Source: CAYWPG01 sp964460035 (GTDB lineage Bacteria > Pseudomonadota > Gammaproteobacteria > Nitrococcales > AK92). From it: DNA of 44,125 bases. The notes beneath the pieces are model-generated. The model had not been told where the DNA came from and ran no database searches. It saw only the letters and a list, made by a program, of their open reading frames with translations. A program made the position numbers and the translations under genes. This document shows positions 17,616-27,283 of the stretch, piece by piece. The stretch spans positions 1 through 44,125 of the forward strand of contig CAYWPG010000034.1 of assembly GCA_964460035.1 (NCBI GenBank), in the 5' to 3' direction. The first letter of the stretch is position 1; every line of letters starts with the position of its first letter.

Positions 17616-18548
17616 ATGGCCGCCATAATCAGCGGATCGCTCGCCTTCGACACCATCATGGTCTTCCAGGACCGCTTCCGCAATCATATCCTGCCCGAGC
17701 AGGTGCATATCCTTAACGTGGCCTTTCTCGTGCCGGAGTTGCGCAAGGAGTTCGGGGGCTGCGCCGGTAATATCGCCTACAATCTGACTCTGCTCGGCGA
17801 GCGCGGTTACCCATTGGCTACCGCAGGGGCGGACTTCGAGCCCTATGCTCAGTGGCTGCAGCGTCACGGCGTGCCCTGCGATTACATACGCGTCATCGCC
17901 GATACCTATACCGCCCAGGCTTACATTACGACCGATATAGACGATAACCAGATTACCGCCTTCCACCCCGGCGCGATGAACCTTTCGCACACGGTGGAGG
18001 TGCCCACCGGGATAGGCGCAAGGATCGGCATCGTCGCGCCCAATGGCCGCGAAGGCATGCTGCAGCATGCTGCCCAGTTTCGCGCTGCGGGCATCCCGTT
18101 TATTTTCGACCCCGGCCAGGGGCTGCCCATGTTCGACGGCAAGGACTTGCTCGGCTTCATAGACCAGGCCACTTGGGTTGCGGTCAACGACTACGAGTCG
18201 CAGCTGGTGCAAGAGCGTACGGGGCTTTCGCTGGAGGCGTTGGCGCAGAGAGTCAAAGCGCTGATCGTTACCCGTGGCGCGGAAGGCTCGCGGATCTACA
18301 CCGATGGCACTTGCCTGGAGATTCCCGCGGTGCCGCCGGCAGCAGTGGTCGACCCGACCGGCTGTGGCGATGCCTACCGCGCCGGTCTGCTCTACGGGCT
18401 GCTCAACGGTCTGGATTGGGAAGTTACCGGCCGGATCGCGTCTTTAATGGGATCGATCAAGATTGCCCATCACGGCACGCAGAATCACCACTTCGAACTG
18501 GATGAGTTCCGCCAGCGCTATCGCGACGCCTTCGGTACCGATTTCTGA
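17616..18548 (+). CDS. PfkB family carbohydrate/adenosine kinase
   Basis: This is a 310-aa kinase of the PfkB (ribokinase) family. The N-terminal GSLAFDTIM and GGCAGNIAYNLTLLG (about residues 46-60) correspond to the substrate-binding signature. VVDPTGCGDAYRAGLLYGL near residue 243 holds the catalytic Asp and the anion hole (GCGD in place of the more common GAGD). AAGGAG at 17605-17610 lies 5 nt before the ATG. It begins 102 nt after gcvPB and may be read from the same promoter. The substrate cannot be told from sequence; adenosine or a ribose-type sugar are possibilities. Confidence 0.85.
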   Translation: MAAIISGSLAFDTIMVFQDRFRNHILPEQVHILNVAFLVPELRKEFGGCAGNIAYNLTLLGERGYPLATAGADFEPYAQWLQRHGVPCDYIRVIADTYTAQAYITTDIDDNQITAFHPGAMNLSHTVEVPTGIGARIGIVAPNGREGMLQHAAQFRAAGIPFIFDPGQGLPMFDGKDLLGFIDQATWVAVNDYESQLVQERTGLSLEALAQRVKALIVTRGAEGSRIYTDGTCLEIPAVPPAAVVDPTGCGDAYRAGLLYGLLNGLDWEVTGRIASLMGSIKIAHHGTQNHHFELDEFRQRYRDAFGTDF

Positions 18549-18627
18549 GCGGCCGAGTGCCGTTGTCGCCAGCAGACGCTATTTCATAGCCTGTCGTACC
18601 TCTTGGTGGTCCGCGTTTCACGGTGTC

Positions 18628-18664
18628 GCGCCGACGGTGGGCTTTTGAGGCCCAGTGCCGGCGC
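18628..18664. terminator. imperfect hairpin between convergent genes
   Basis: GCGCCG/CGGCGC outer arms enclose TGGGC-TTTTGAG-GCCCA, giving a nearly continuous stem between the PfkB kinase (+) and the HDOD gene (-). Its position suggests a bidirectional terminator; there is no strong T tract. Confidence 0.35.
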
Positions 18665-18684
18665 GAACTTCCTGTCAGCAGGGC

Positions 18685-19545
18685 TTAAGGCGTAGGCGGA
18701 GTGCTGCTGAACAAGGTGGTGAACACTTGCACCGACTCGACATCGGCGCGAAGGCGAAGCTCTTCGATGAGCTCCGGGTCCAGAGAGGTCAGCGCAGCCG
18801 CCTGCGGATGTAGCTTGGGCGCTCCAGCGGCCGAGCCCAGCTTATGGCCGGGTTCGACTTGTTCGGTCAGGGCGTTGGCCACGTGCACCACACCTGTTTC
18901 CAGCGGATATCGGCTGCGCTCGGGCGAGTGGTGGTAGCCGGCAACATCGCAATACAGTTCCGGGAGTTCCCAACTGGTCAGTAGCGCCTGGCCGACCGCA
19001 GCATGGTCAAAGCCCAGACGCTGCTGTTCCAGTCGTTCGATAGGCTCGCCGCTGCGGGCCGCTTCTTGCAGGATCTGCTCCGATTGCTCCGGCAGTTGCA
19101 GGTATAGCACCAGCTTGCCCAGATCGTGCAACAAACCTGCAACGAACAGCTGCTCGCCGCAGTCCAGCTTCAAGCGCTGCCCCAGCAGGCGCGCGAGGAT
19201 GCCGCAGTAGATGCTGTGGTGCCAGAAGTCGGCGACATCCACTAAGTGAGTGTTGATGCGCGCAAAAGCGCGCGCGACTGACGTGGCCAGCAGCATGTCG
19301 CGCAGATTCCGCGTCCCTAACACACGGATCGCCGCCGGGATGCTGTCGATCTTGTTCGTGACACCATGGTAAGAGCTGTTGGCCAGACGCAGTACGCGCG
19401 CTGCCAGCGCAGGCTCATGACCTATGACACGGCCGATATCGCTAGTGCTGTAACGCGGATCGTCGAGCATTTCGCTGATCCGCTGATAAGCGCGCGGCAG
19501 CGAAATGAGTACGCCCGCCGATTCGACCAGTTCTTCTGGCGTCAT
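18685..19545 (-). CDS. HDOD domain-containing signalling protein
   Basis: This 286-aa protein is almost entirely an HDOD domain, a relative of HD phosphohydrolases usually found in signalling proteins and often lacking activity. The VIGHEPALAARVLRLANSSYHG segment (about 42-64) is the best family match, followed by LGTRNLRDMLLATSVARAF. It retains GLLHDLGKLVLY (about 142-153) and a GYHHSPER motif, so some metal-binding residues are present. An upstream ATG (19551) is possible, but the G6 run at 19552-19557 is best spaced for the start at 19545. No output or receiver domain is present. Confidence 0.85.
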   Translation of the reverse strand: MTPEELVESAGVLISLPRAYQRISEMLDDPRYSTSDIGRVIGHEPALAARVLRLANSSYHGVTNKIDSIPAAIRVLGTRNLRDMLLATSVARAFARINTHLVDVADFWHHSIYCGILARLLGQRLKLDCGEQLFVAGLLHDLGKLVLYLQLPEQSEQILQEAARSGEPIERLEQQRLGFDHAAVGQALLTSWELPELYCDVAGYHHSPERSRYPLETGVVHVANALTEQVEPGHKLGSAAGAPKLHPQAAALTSLDPELIEELRLRADVESVQVFTTLFSSTPPTP

Positions 19546-19819
19546 AACCATCCCCCCTAACGAAATGCTGAACAGCGCCTTCCGTGGCTGCGCTTTGTCC
19601 AGCTCGCTCGTAGCCGGTCCGTACCGCTCCTGCGGCTACGAGCTTCAAGCATACATCTTCGGGCCGCGGGGCATGCTATCTCGCCGGAGGCGTGTCGACC
19701 TAATCCACGATCCCCCAACGCTTGCCGAGCATCGCTTAGCGGCGGCCTGCCACGCGCCCCTTCGCTGAGCATACGTGTTCGCCGGTGGGCGAACTGTGTG
19801 CGGGTTCATGGAAGGCGCT

Positions 19820-21877
19820 TTACCACAGATGGGCCGCGAGTTCGGTGGGCGAGCTTGCGGGCGGCAGGCAGCGATCGGCACTGCATATGTAGGCGCAGCC
19901 TCCCCCCTGCGCCGGCAATGCAGCCAATGCAGACGGAACACGGGCGGTGGAAGGAATGATATACACCTGGCGTTGCGGCACATAGTACTGCTCTGCAGCG
20001 GCGCGCCACGCCGGTGCTTGTGCGTTTTCCGCCCGGATCACGACCCGTTGCGGAGGATACAGATACTCCTCCAGCGCGGTGAGCAGGCTGCCATGCGCAA
20101 GCGGCACCTCTCGCATGGCGCGCGCCGCCGCTTGCAGAGTGCGTTCGGCGGCGCGCAAATAGCGCATCTCTCCGATCAGGTGCCCCAGGCGTGCCAGCGC
20201 ATAGGCGGCTACGCCGTTGCCGGCCGGAGTGGCCTCGTCCTGCAGCGGACGTGGCCGTTGAATGAGAGGTTCGTGATCGTCGGCGGTGAAGAAGAAGCCG
20301 CCGCTGTCGGAATCCTGGAAGTGCGCAAGCATGGCATCGGCAAGCGTCCGGGCGAAGTCCAGATCCTCGTCGCGCCAGTCCGATTGCAGCATCTCCAGCA
20401 GGGCATCGAGCAGGAAGGCGTAATCGTCCAGGTAACCGGCGAAAGCGGCCTGGCCGTTGCGGTAGCTTGCCAGCAGCCGGCCATGACTCCACATCCGGCT
20501 GCGCACGAACTCCAGCGCCCGCCGTCCGGAGGCGAGCAACTCCGGCGCGTTTAGCACGCGCCCTGCGCGCGCCATGCCCTTGATGGCCAGCGCATTCCAG
20601 CTGGCGAGGACTTTCTCGTCGCGCTCCGGGCGCACGCGCCGCGTGCGGACCGCGTAAAGCCGCTCTCGAATGCTCTCCCAACGGCGCAGTATCTGCGGGC
20701 GCGGCTGGCCGAGCGCATGCGCCAGCTCGGAGAAGCTCGCATGCACATGCAGATGCCAGTGTCCTTCGAAATTGGGCGGTTCGTCCAGGCCGAAACGGCG
20801 TTCGACCAGTGCATAGTCTTCCTCGTTGAGCAGCCCTTTGAGCTCGTCGCGCTGCCAGACGTAGTAGCGGCCTTCCTGCCCTTCGGAGTCGGCCGCCAGG
20901 CTGGAGTAATAGCCCCCTTCGGGGGCCTGCATCTCCAGCATGATCCAGCCGGCCGTTTCGCGCGCGACCCGGGCGAACAGCTCGTCGCCTGTCGCATGCC
21001 AGGCATCGGCATATAAGCCGAGCAACTGCCCGTTGTCGTACAGCATTTTCTCGAAGTGCGGGATCATCCAATAATCGTCCACCGCATAACGCGCGAACCC
21101 GCCGCCGACCTGGTCGTAAATCCCGCCCAGAGCCATGCGCCGCAGTGTCAGGCAGGCCATATGCAGGGCCTGGCGGTCCGGCTGACGGGCATGGCCGGTG
21201 CTGCTGGCGTAGTGGCGCAGCAGCCGTTCTATGCTGGTGGGGTGGGGAAACTTGGGTGCACTGCCGAAGCCACCGTGCTGCGGATCGAATGCATCCTGAA
21301 GGTGTTGGCGTGCCGCCTGCAGCGCCTGGGCGTCCAGCGGGCCGGGCGCGGGGGCGCGGCTGAGCTGGGTCAGAATGTCCGCCATCGCAGTGTTATGGCG
21401 TTCCACCTCGTCGGGGTGTTCGCGCAGGTAGCGCGCCACGCGCTCCAGCACGTCCTTGAAAGCCGGCATGCCCTGCCGCGCCTCGCGCGGAAAGTACGTG
21501 CCGGCGAACACAGGGACTTGTCCCTCGGGGCTGAGGAACACGGTCAGCGGCCAGCCACCCGCACGCTGGGTCAGTAGCTGGTGAGCGAGCTGATAGATTC
21601 GGTCCAGATCGGGACGCTCTTCCCGATCGACTTTCACGTTGACGAAGAGCTCGTTCATGAGCCGGGCGGTGGCTTCGTCCTCGAAGGACTCGCGCGCCAT
21701 CACATGGCACCAGTGGCAGGCCGAGTAGCCTATGGAAAGCAGGATGGGCTTGCGCTCTGCGCGCGCCTTGTCCAATGCCTCCTGGCCCCAGGGGTACCAG
21801 TCGACCGGATTGGTGGCGTGCTGCTGCAGGTACGGGCTGGTCGAGTCCGCCAAGCGGTTGCGCTGAGTTTGTGCCAT
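19820..21877 (-). CDS. DUF255 thioredoxin-domain protein (YyaL / SPATA20-like)
   Basis: This 685-aa protein has an N-terminal thioredoxin-like domain and a C-terminal (alpha/alpha)6-barrel region resembling glycoside-processing enzymes, the architecture of the DUF255/YyaL family. The NPVDWYPWGQEALDKA start, the CHWC motif at residues 54-57 and the FVNVKVDREERPDLDRIYQ segment are diagnostic. GGWPLTVFLSPEGQPVF-like sequence follows. The frame is open 32 codons further upstream, but the start MAQTQRNRLADSTSPYL matches the family. The function is unknown; a redox or sugar-related role is proposed for relatives. Confidence 0.9.
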   Translation of the reverse strand: MAQTQRNRLADSTSPYLQQHATNPVDWYPWGQEALDKARAERKPILLSIGYSACHWCHVMARESFEDEATARLMNELFVNVKVDREERPDLDRIYQLAHQLLTQRAGGWPLTVFLSPEGQVPVFAGTYFPREARQGMPAFKDVLERVARYLREHPDEVERHNTAMADILTQLSRAPAPGPLDAQALQAARQHLQDAFDPQHGGFGSAPKFPHPTSIERLLRHYASSTGHARQPDRQALHMACLTLRRMALGGIYDQVGGGFARYAVDDYWMIPHFEKMLYDNGQLLGLYADAWHATGDELFARVARETAGWIMLEMQAPEGGYYSSLAADSEGQEGRYYVWQRDELKGLLNEEDYALVERRFGLDEPPNFEGHWHLHVHASFSELAHALGQPRPQILRRWESIRERLYAVRTRRVRPERDEKVLASWNALAIKGMARAGRVLNAPELLASGRRALEFVRSRMWSHGRLLASYRNGQAAFAGYLDDYAFLLDALLEMLQSDWRDEDLDFARTLADAMLAHFQDSDSGGFFFTADDHEPLIQRPRPLQDEATPAGNGVAAYALARLGHLIGEMRYLRAAERTLQAAARAMREVPLAHGSLLTALEEYLYPPQRVVIRAENAQAPAWRAAAEQYYVPQRQVYIIPSTARVPSALAALPAQGGGCAYICSADRCLPPASSPTELAAHLW

Positions 21878-22106
21878 GGCCAATGCCCCGTATAGAGGGT
21901 GTCCGGCGAAACGAAGTGAGGCCGTCGTGCGGCCGTGCGGAGCGCCCGCGTCGGTGCGGCGCGGGATGCTCATGTCGATATGGGCTTGGGATTGCGGGGT
22001 AAAAGGGCAGCGGCAGATTTTGGCCGCGCTGATGTTATCATCTCTTCGTATGGCACACGCCTTCGCGGTCTGCGATAGTCTCTGAGCACGGTCTGGCAGA
22101 ATTCGA

Positions 22107-22697
22107 ATGATAGACCCCGTATCCGGTCTGGTGGCCGGCGCCCTTCAGCTTCCGTCTCCCAATTGCGACGAGCGGCCTGCCGGCGCGATTATCGATCTGT
22201 TGGTAATTCATAACATCAGCCTCCCCCCGGGTCAGTTCGGTGGCGGTTATATTGACGCGCTGTTCACCAACACCTTGGATTGCAGCGCGCACCCCTACTT
22301 CGAGAGGCTGCGGGGACTCAGGGTGTCTTCGCATTTGCTGATACGGCGCGACGGTACTTTGGTGCAGTACGTTCCGCTGCATCTGCGTGCCTGGCACGCC
22401 GGGGTGTCGTGCTTCGAAGGGCGCGAGCGCTGCAATGATTTCTCCATCGGTATAGAGCTGGAAGGCTGCGACGATAAGCCATTTACAGCCAAGCAGTACC
22501 GGCGGCTGATCCCGCTTTGCCGACAGCTTCTGAAGACCTATCCGGCGCTGACGCCGCAACGCATCGTCGGCCACAGCGATATCGCGCCGGGGCGCAAGAC
22601 CGATCCGGGGCCGTATTTCGACTGGGAACGTCTGCGAGCAGGGCTAAGCGCCGGTATTGACGAGCATAACGACAAAGGGATCACGACATGCGCCTGA
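22107..22697 (+). CDS. ampD: 1,6-anhydro-N-acetylmuramyl-L-alanine amidase AmpD
   Basis: AmpD is the cytosolic zinc amidase that cleaves the peptide from anhydro-muropeptides during cell-wall recycling; its loss derepresses AmpC beta-lactamase in bacteria that have AmpR. The product is 196 aa. The expected zinc ligands are His35 (VIHNISLPPGQFGG), His156 (GHSDIAPGRKTDPG) and Asp166, and the catalytic Glu is residue 117 in IGIELEG. The ribosome binding site is poor. It overlaps ampE by 10 nt and is divergent from the DUF255 gene. No ampC or ampR is in the window, so the likely role here is peptidoglycan recycling. Confidence 0.95.
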   Translation: MIDPVSGLVAGALQLPSPNCDERPAGAIIDLLVIHNISLPPGQFGGGYIDALFTNTLDCSAHPYFERLRGLRVSSHLLIRRDGTLVQYVPLHLRAWHAGVSCFEGRERCNDFSIGIELEGCDDKPFTAKQYRRLIPLCRQLLKTYPALTPQRIVGHSDIAPGRKTDPGPYFDWERLRAGLSAGIDEHNDKGITTCA

Positions 22698-23548
22698 TTG
22701 CCATACTCCTCAGCCTCTGGGCGAACCGCCATCCTGAGTGGCTGGATAAATGGCGGCGCAGCGAGCCGCTGTTCCAGTACGCCGACTGGTTGCGCCAGCG
22801 GGTGCTGGGTGCCGGACGCTGGCAGAGCGCCCTGGGCCTGGCCGCCTTTGTGATACCGCCGCTGCTGGTGGTCGTCCTGCTGCAATGGTGGCTGGGAGGA
22901 TGGCTGCTGGGCCTGGCGATCGCCGTGGCTGCGCTGTTATTCGCGCATGGCCCTGGTCGTGTCGACGACGATCTGGAAGAGTTCCTGTCCGCCTGGGAGC
23001 AGGAGGATATGCCGCGCGCGCAGCGTGCGGTGCAGGCGCTTAGCGGCACGGCGGATAGTCCGGCCGCCGGCGCGCAGCTGCCGCAGGAGGCGATACACGG
23101 CTTGTACTGGCAGTGTTATCAGCGCCTGCTGGGGCCGATTTTCTGGTTCGTGCTGCTGGGCGCCTGGGGGGCGGTGCTGTTTCGCCTGGCTTATATCGCC
23201 GAAGAGTATGCGAGCAGCCGGCATGAGGAGGGCGAACCCTTCGAGCGAGCCGTGCGTGCGCTGCTGTTCGTGTTGGATTGGGTGCCCGCGCGGCTGGCTG
23301 CCCTGGCATTCGGGCTCGCCGGCAGTTTCGTGCACGCCATGCAGGGCTGGCGCGCGAATGCCGACGATGACGATCATCGCCAGCTGGTGCTCAGCGCCGC
23401 CGATGGCGCGCTTAACATGCCATTGAACAACACCACAGCGGAGAGCGTTACGGCGGTGGTGGGCGAAGCGCGTTCGCTGGTGACTCGCACTGTGCTGTGC
23501 TGGTTGGCGGTGGTGGCGCTGTCCACTATTTTTGGCTGGTTGGGTTGA
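22688..23548 (+). CDS. ampE: AmpE-like integral membrane protein
   Basis: AmpE is an inner membrane protein encoded with AmpD and of incompletely known role, proposed to act in beta-lactam sensing. The product is 286 aa. It starts MRLIAILLSLWANRHPEWL and has hydrophobic helices at about 58-93, 146-170, 195-215 and 263-285. The GPGRVDDDLEEFL motif and CYQRLLGPIFWFVLLGAWGAVLFRL are typical. AAAGGGA lies 7 nt before the ATG, inside the end of ampD, so translation is coupled. Confidence 0.9.
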   Translation: MRLIAILLSLWANRHPEWLDKWRRSEPLFQYADWLRQRVLGAGRWQSALGLAAFVIPPLLVVVLLQWWLGGWLLGLAIAVAALLFAHGPGRVDDDLEEFLSAWEQEDMPRAQRAVQALSGTADSPAAGAQLPQEAIHGLYWQCYQRLLGPIFWFVLLGAWGAVLFRLAYIAEEYASSRHEEGEPFERAVRALLFVLDWVPARLAALAFGLAGSFVHAMQGWRANADDDDHRQLVLSAADGALNMPLNNTTAESVTAVVGEARSLVTRTVLCWLAVVALSTIFGWLG

Positions 23549-23557
23549 GACGGCGCC

Positions 23558-24484
23558 GTGGCTGCCGGGGTGAGCATAGGTATCGATCTGGGTGGTACCA
23601 AGATCGAAGCGATAGCGCTGGACGCCAAGGGGCGCGAACGGGCGCGGCGGCGTATTCCCACGCCTAAGGACGGCTACGAAGCGGTGCTCGCGGCGATTGC
23701 AGATCTGGTGCGGCAGGTAGAGGCGGAGGCCGGCGGCGCGGACAGCATAGGCATCGGCACGCCGGGGTCGCCGTCGCCGCGCACCGGTCTGATTCGCAAT
23801 TCCAATTCGCAATGGTTGAACGGCCGCCCGGTGATGGACGATCTTGAACGGCTGCTTGGCCGGCCGCTGCGTATCGCCAACGATGCCGATTGTTTCGCCC
23901 TGTCGGAGGCCACGGACGGTGCCGGGGCGGGCGCCAATATCGTATTCGGTGTGATTCTCGGTACCGGCGTTGGCGCCGGCATCGCGGTCGGCGGCAAGTT
24001 GCTGCAAGGCGCCAATGGGATTGCCGGCGAGTGGGGGCACAATCCCTTGCCCTGGCCGCAGGATGGCGAGCGCCCCGGGCCGGATTGTTATTGCGGCCGC
24101 CGGGGCTGCATCGAGACCTGGCTTAGCGGCCCCGGCCTTGCGGCCGATCATTTAAGGGTTACGGGCGAAGCGCTGACGCCGGAGCAAATCGTTGCCGCGG
24201 CTGAGGCGGGCAACGCCGCGGCGGAGCAAAGCTTGCGCCGCTACGAGGAACGGCTGGCGCGCGCGCTGGCGCATGTGATCAATGTGGTGGATCCACATGT
24301 GATCGTGCTCGGAGGCGGGATGTCCAAGCTCGATCGTCTCTATGCCAACGTACCGGCCCTGTGGTCGCGTTATATCTTCTCCGATGTGGTGCTGACGCGG
24401 CTGGTACCGCCGCGCTACGGCGACTCTAGCGGAGTGCGGGGCGCGGCATGGGTGGGCGGCGGGGCTGTGGTAGGCGCTTCGTGA
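23558..24484 (+). CDS. mak: ROK family fructokinase (Mak-like)
   Basis: This is a ROK-family sugar kinase of 308 aa, most similar to E. coli Mak (manno/fructokinase). The phosphate-binding GIDLGGTKIEAIALD is at about residues 7-21. GTPGSPSP, NSQWLNGRPV and ANDADCFALSEA form the sugar site, and GIAGEWGHNPLPW and the zinc motif CYCGRRGCIETW are diagnostic. VIVLGGGMS and GDSSGVRGAAWVG close the protein as in Mak. The GTG at 23558 follows ampE by 9 nt; a second GTG at 23571 is possible. Co-transcription with ampDE suggests sugar salvage, but a GlcNAc kinase assignment fits less well than fructokinase. Confidence 0.85.
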   Translation: MAAGVSIGIDLGGTKIEAIALDAKGRERARRRIPTPKDGYEAVLAAIADLVRQVEAEAGGADSIGIGTPGSPSPRTGLIRNSNSQWLNGRPVMDDLERLLGRPLRIANDADCFALSEATDGAGAGANIVFGVILGTGVGAGIAVGGKLLQGANGIAGEWGHNPLPWPQDGERPGPDCYCGRRGCIETWLSGPGLAADHLRVTGEALTPEQIVAAAEAGNAAAEQSLRRYEERLARALAHVINVVDPHVIVLGGGMSKLDRLYANVPALWSRYIFSDVVLTRLVPPRYGDSSGVRGAAWVGGGAVVGAS

Positions 24485-24669
24485 TAAAGGCTGGCGCTGC
24501 GCAAAGGCCGGCTCGCCGTTCCTTCTCCCCTCTTTTCGGCAGGTGCTCGCAAGTCGCAGAGCATCCCTAGTACTCTCGGTTCTATTGCGACTGCTGGCCG
24601 GGCAGCGTCAGCAGCGAGTTTGTTTCGGCACCTGCCAGCGCATTGGACATACAACGGGAGGGAGCATCC

Positions 24670-25128
24670 ATGTATCTGTCGGCGCAAGAGATTGCCGCGC
24701 TCGAGGGGGAGAGGAAGACGCACTTTCTGAATCCCCAGGCGGTGCGAACCGACAAGTCGCTGGGCGATGCGGTGGGGCTGCGTAATCTGGGCGTGCATCT
24801 GATCGAGGTGCCGCCGGGATGCTACTCGACCGAATATCACGCCCATCATGCCGAGGAAGAGTGCATTTACGTGCTGTCCGGCACCGGAATGGCCACAGTG
24901 GGCGAGCAGCGTTACCGGATCGGCCCGGGCGACTTCATCGGCTGTTCTGCGAACGGCGTGGCACACGATATGTTCAACGATGGCGACCACCCCCTGGTGT
25001 GCCTTGTCATCGGCCAGCGGCTGCCCATGGATATCGCCGACTATCCGCGCTTGGGCAAGCGACTGTTCCGTCATTTCGGGCAGAGGACGCTGGTCGATAT
25101 GCCGCCACAGAACAACAGTACGCCCTGA
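24670..25128 (+). CDS. cupin domain-containing protein
   Basis: This 152-aa protein is a single small cupin barrel. Metal-binding residues are visible: His57 and His59 in YHAHHAEEECIYVLSG, one of Glu62-64, and His99 in NGVAHDMFN. The second cupin motif IGPGDFIGCSANGVAH is intact. Such proteins can be dioxygenases, isomerases or sugar-binding proteins; no substrate can be assigned. The frame is open to 24643, but the ATG at 24670 has GGGAGGGAG just upstream and starts the conserved part. It stands alone between mak and the NitT/TauT transporter. Confidence 0.8.
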   Translation: MYLSAQEIAALEGERKTHFLNPQAVRTDKSLGDAVGLRNLGVHLIEVPPGCYSTEYHAHHAEEECIYVLSGTGMATVGEQRYRIGPGDFIGCSANGVAHDMFNDGDHPLVCLVIGQRLPMDIADYPRLGKRLFRHFGQRTLVDMPPQNNSTP

Positions 25129-25410
25129 GACCGCTCCCGCTACGGCGGCTTTGGAGTACGCATGTCCTGTCGATAAATGTCGGCTAGCGCAAGGACGGTA
25201 TACAAGGGTGGATACATAAGTGGTGTGTTATATTTCGGCGGTTGAGTCTCTAGCCAGACCGTGGTACGCCGTGCCCTTGTGTTCTCGCAAGCCCCTTGCG
25301 TAGGCGCGCTACGGCCTCGTTAAAGACAGTGTACCCTTGACCGATCCGCTGCCTGCCATGCTGGTCGCGGGAGCGGTAGGATGCGTTCCAAGCACATTGG
25401 GGGAGACCTT

Positions 25411-26448
25411 ATGACCATCAGAGCTATTGCTCGTTCTTTGCTCCTGACAGCGTTGATCGCCACCGGCCTGGCTCAGGGGAACGCTTTGGCCGCCAAGGAC
25501 GAGGTAACCGTCGCTGCGCTGCGCTTCGTGTCCACCGGCCCGTTGTTCATCGCCCGTGAGCAAGGCTATTTCGAAGAGCAGGGGATCGACGCCAAGTTCG
25601 TATTCTTCAATGCGGCGCAGCCGGTAGCCGTCGCCATCGCGTCCGGCGATGCCGATTTCGGCGTGACGGCATTCAGCGCCGGATTCTTCAACATCGCGGC
25701 GCAGGGGCGGTTGCAGGTGGTTGCCGCGCAGCTGCACGAGGTGCCCGGCTTCGAGGGCTCCGCCATCCTCGCCTCCAACCAGGCTTACGAGAAGGGGCTG
25801 ACAGCGGTGGAAAAGCTGCCTGGCCATTCGTTTGCCATGACCCAGAATGGGTCGTCTTTCCATTACATGATCGGCCAGATCGCTCAGAACGTAGGCTTCG
25901 AGCTGAGCGAGATCCGTCTGCGGGCGCTGCAGGACGTGGGTAACATGATCGGCGCGCTGCGCTCGGGTCAGGTCGACAGCATGATCATCGTGCCGCACAT
26001 TGCCAAGCCGCTGGTCGAGTCGGGCAACGCTAAGCTGCTCGGCTGGGTCGCCGATTATGCGCCCTACCAAGGCGGCGGGCTGTTCACTTCCACCGACAAT
26101 GTCCGCAAAGATCCTGACTTGGTGCGCCGCTTCGTGACCGCGTATCAGCAGGGCGTGCGGGATTACCGCGCCGCCTTCATCGAAGGCGACGAGGAGATGC
26201 TGGAGAAGGTGGTGGCCATGCTGCACAAGTATGTCTACCACGAAGAGGCGGCCGAGAGCGCCTATCCGAAGATCATTAACGGGGCGATGTACATCACCGA
26301 GGGCGCCGCGCTCAACGTCGAGGACGTCTACCGGCAGGTGGAATGGTTCAAAGCGCAAGGTTTGGTGAACGCCGCCGCCGATCCGCGCACTTTCGTCAGC
26401 ACCGAGTTCGTCGACACCATCACGATGCCTGCGCCGCAGCGGCGCTAG
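25411..26448 (+). CDS. NitT/TauT-type ABC transporter substrate-binding protein
   Basis: This is the periplasmic binding protein of an ABC importer of the nitrate/taurine/aliphatic sulfonate and THI5-like type, 345 aa from the ATG at 25411. A basic start and hydrophobic core followed by GNALAAKDE form a Sec signal peptide with cleavage after AlaLeuAla (about residue 27). The mature part begins with the family pattern VTVAALRFVSTGPLFIAREQGYFEEQGID and continues with AIASGDADFGVTAFSAGF. GGGGGAGA precedes the chosen start. An upstream ATG (25381) is less likely. The ligand cannot be predicted from sequence. Confidence 0.88.
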   Translation: MTIRAIARSLLLTALIATGLAQGNALAAKDEVTVAALRFVSTGPLFIAREQGYFEEQGIDAKFVFFNAAQPVAVAIASGDADFGVTAFSAGFFNIAAQGRLQVVAAQLHEVPGFEGSAILASNQAYEKGLTAVEKLPGHSFAMTQNGSSFHYMIGQIAQNVGFELSEIRLRALQDVGNMIGALRSGQVDSMIIVPHIAKPLVESGNAKLLGWVADYAPYQGGGLFTSTDNVRKDPDLVRRFVTAYQQGVRDYRAAFIEGDEEMLEKVVAMLHKYVYHEEAAESAYPKIINGAMYITEGAALNVEDVYRQVEWFKAQGLVNAAADPRTFVSTEFVDTITMPAPQRR

Positions 26449-26512
26449 CCGTCTTTGCCGCAGCGGCCGTGCGCCGCTGCGGCGCTCCCTTCTTTGTGAC
26501 TGAGGCTGGCCC

Positions 26513-27283
26513 ATGCAGCTTGAACTGGAAGGCATCTCGCACTACTACGGCGAGTTGTCCGTTCTCGAAGATATCAACTTGACCATAGGCTCCGGTGAGA
26601 TCGTCGCCTTGATCGGGCCCTCGGGCTGCGGCAAATCGACGCTGCTGTCCATCATCGGCGGACTGCTCAAGCCCACGCGAGGTACTGTGTACCAGAACGG
26701 CGAACTGCCAGAGGGCTGCCTGAATCCGCTGACTTACGTGTTTCAGGACTTCGCGCTGCTGCCCTGGCGCACCGTGCAGGGCAACATTCGTCTGGTGCTG
26801 GCCGATCACGGCCTCTCCCGCGCAGAGCAGGACAAGCGCATAGACGAGGTGTTGGCGCAGACCAATCTGAGCGATTTCCGCGATGCGTATCCCAAGCAGC
26901 TATCGGGCGGCATGCGTCAGCGCGTGGGCATCGCCCGCGCCCTGGCGGTACGGCCGGCGGTGCTGCTGCTGGATGAGCCGTTGTCGGCGCTGGATGCGCA
27001 GACGCGCACGATCTTGATGGAAGAGTTCGCCGGGCTGTTCGCTCGCACCGGCATGACCGCCGTTTATGTAACCCACAACCTGAACGAAGCCGTGCGCTTG
27101 GCCGATAGGGTGGTCGCTCTCTCCCGCCGGCCTGGAAGGATCAAGCGTGTGATTTCGATTCCAATTCCCATCAGCGAGCGCAGCGAAGGTATGCCTGAGC
27201 TGGCCGCTTACGAGAGCGAGCTTTGGCAGCAGATTCGCGAAGAGGCGATTGCGGCGGACCAGGAGCTGACTCATGCGCGTTGA
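26513..27283 (+). CDS. NitT/TauT-type ABC transporter ATP-binding protein
   Basis: This is the ATPase of the importer, 256 aa. The Walker A motif GPSGCGKST is at residues 35-43, the Q-loop lies in YVFQDFALLPWRTV (about 74-87, typical of the SsuB/TauB branch), the signature LSGGMRQRVGIARAL starts at 129, and the Walker B LLLDEPLSALD is at 150-160. A switch His is present in YVTHNLNEAV. It follows the binding-protein gene by 64 nt and overlaps the permease gene by 11 nt. Confidence 0.93.
   Translation: MQLELEGISHYYGELSVLEDINLTIGSGEIVALIGPSGCGKSTLLSIIGGLLKPTRGTVYQNGELPEGCLNPLTYVFQDFALLPWRTVQGNIRLVLADHGLSRAEQDKRIDEVLAQTNLSDFRDAYPKQLSGGMRQRVGIARALAVRPAVLLLDEPLSALDAQTRTILMEEFAGLFARTGMTAVYVTHNLNEAVRLADRVVALSRRPGRIKRVISIPIPISERSEGMPELAAYESELWQQIREEAIAADQELTHAR

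Noticed and set aside
22107..23548. AmpC beta-lactamase induction locus
   Set aside because: ampD and ampE are present but no ampC, ampR or ampG is in the window, so a resistance role is not supported here.
25129..25410. Possible TPP riboswitch or strong promoter ahead of the NitT/TauT binding protein
   Set aside because: No TPP core (CTGAGA) is present, and the TTGACC near 25336 lacks a matching -10 box.
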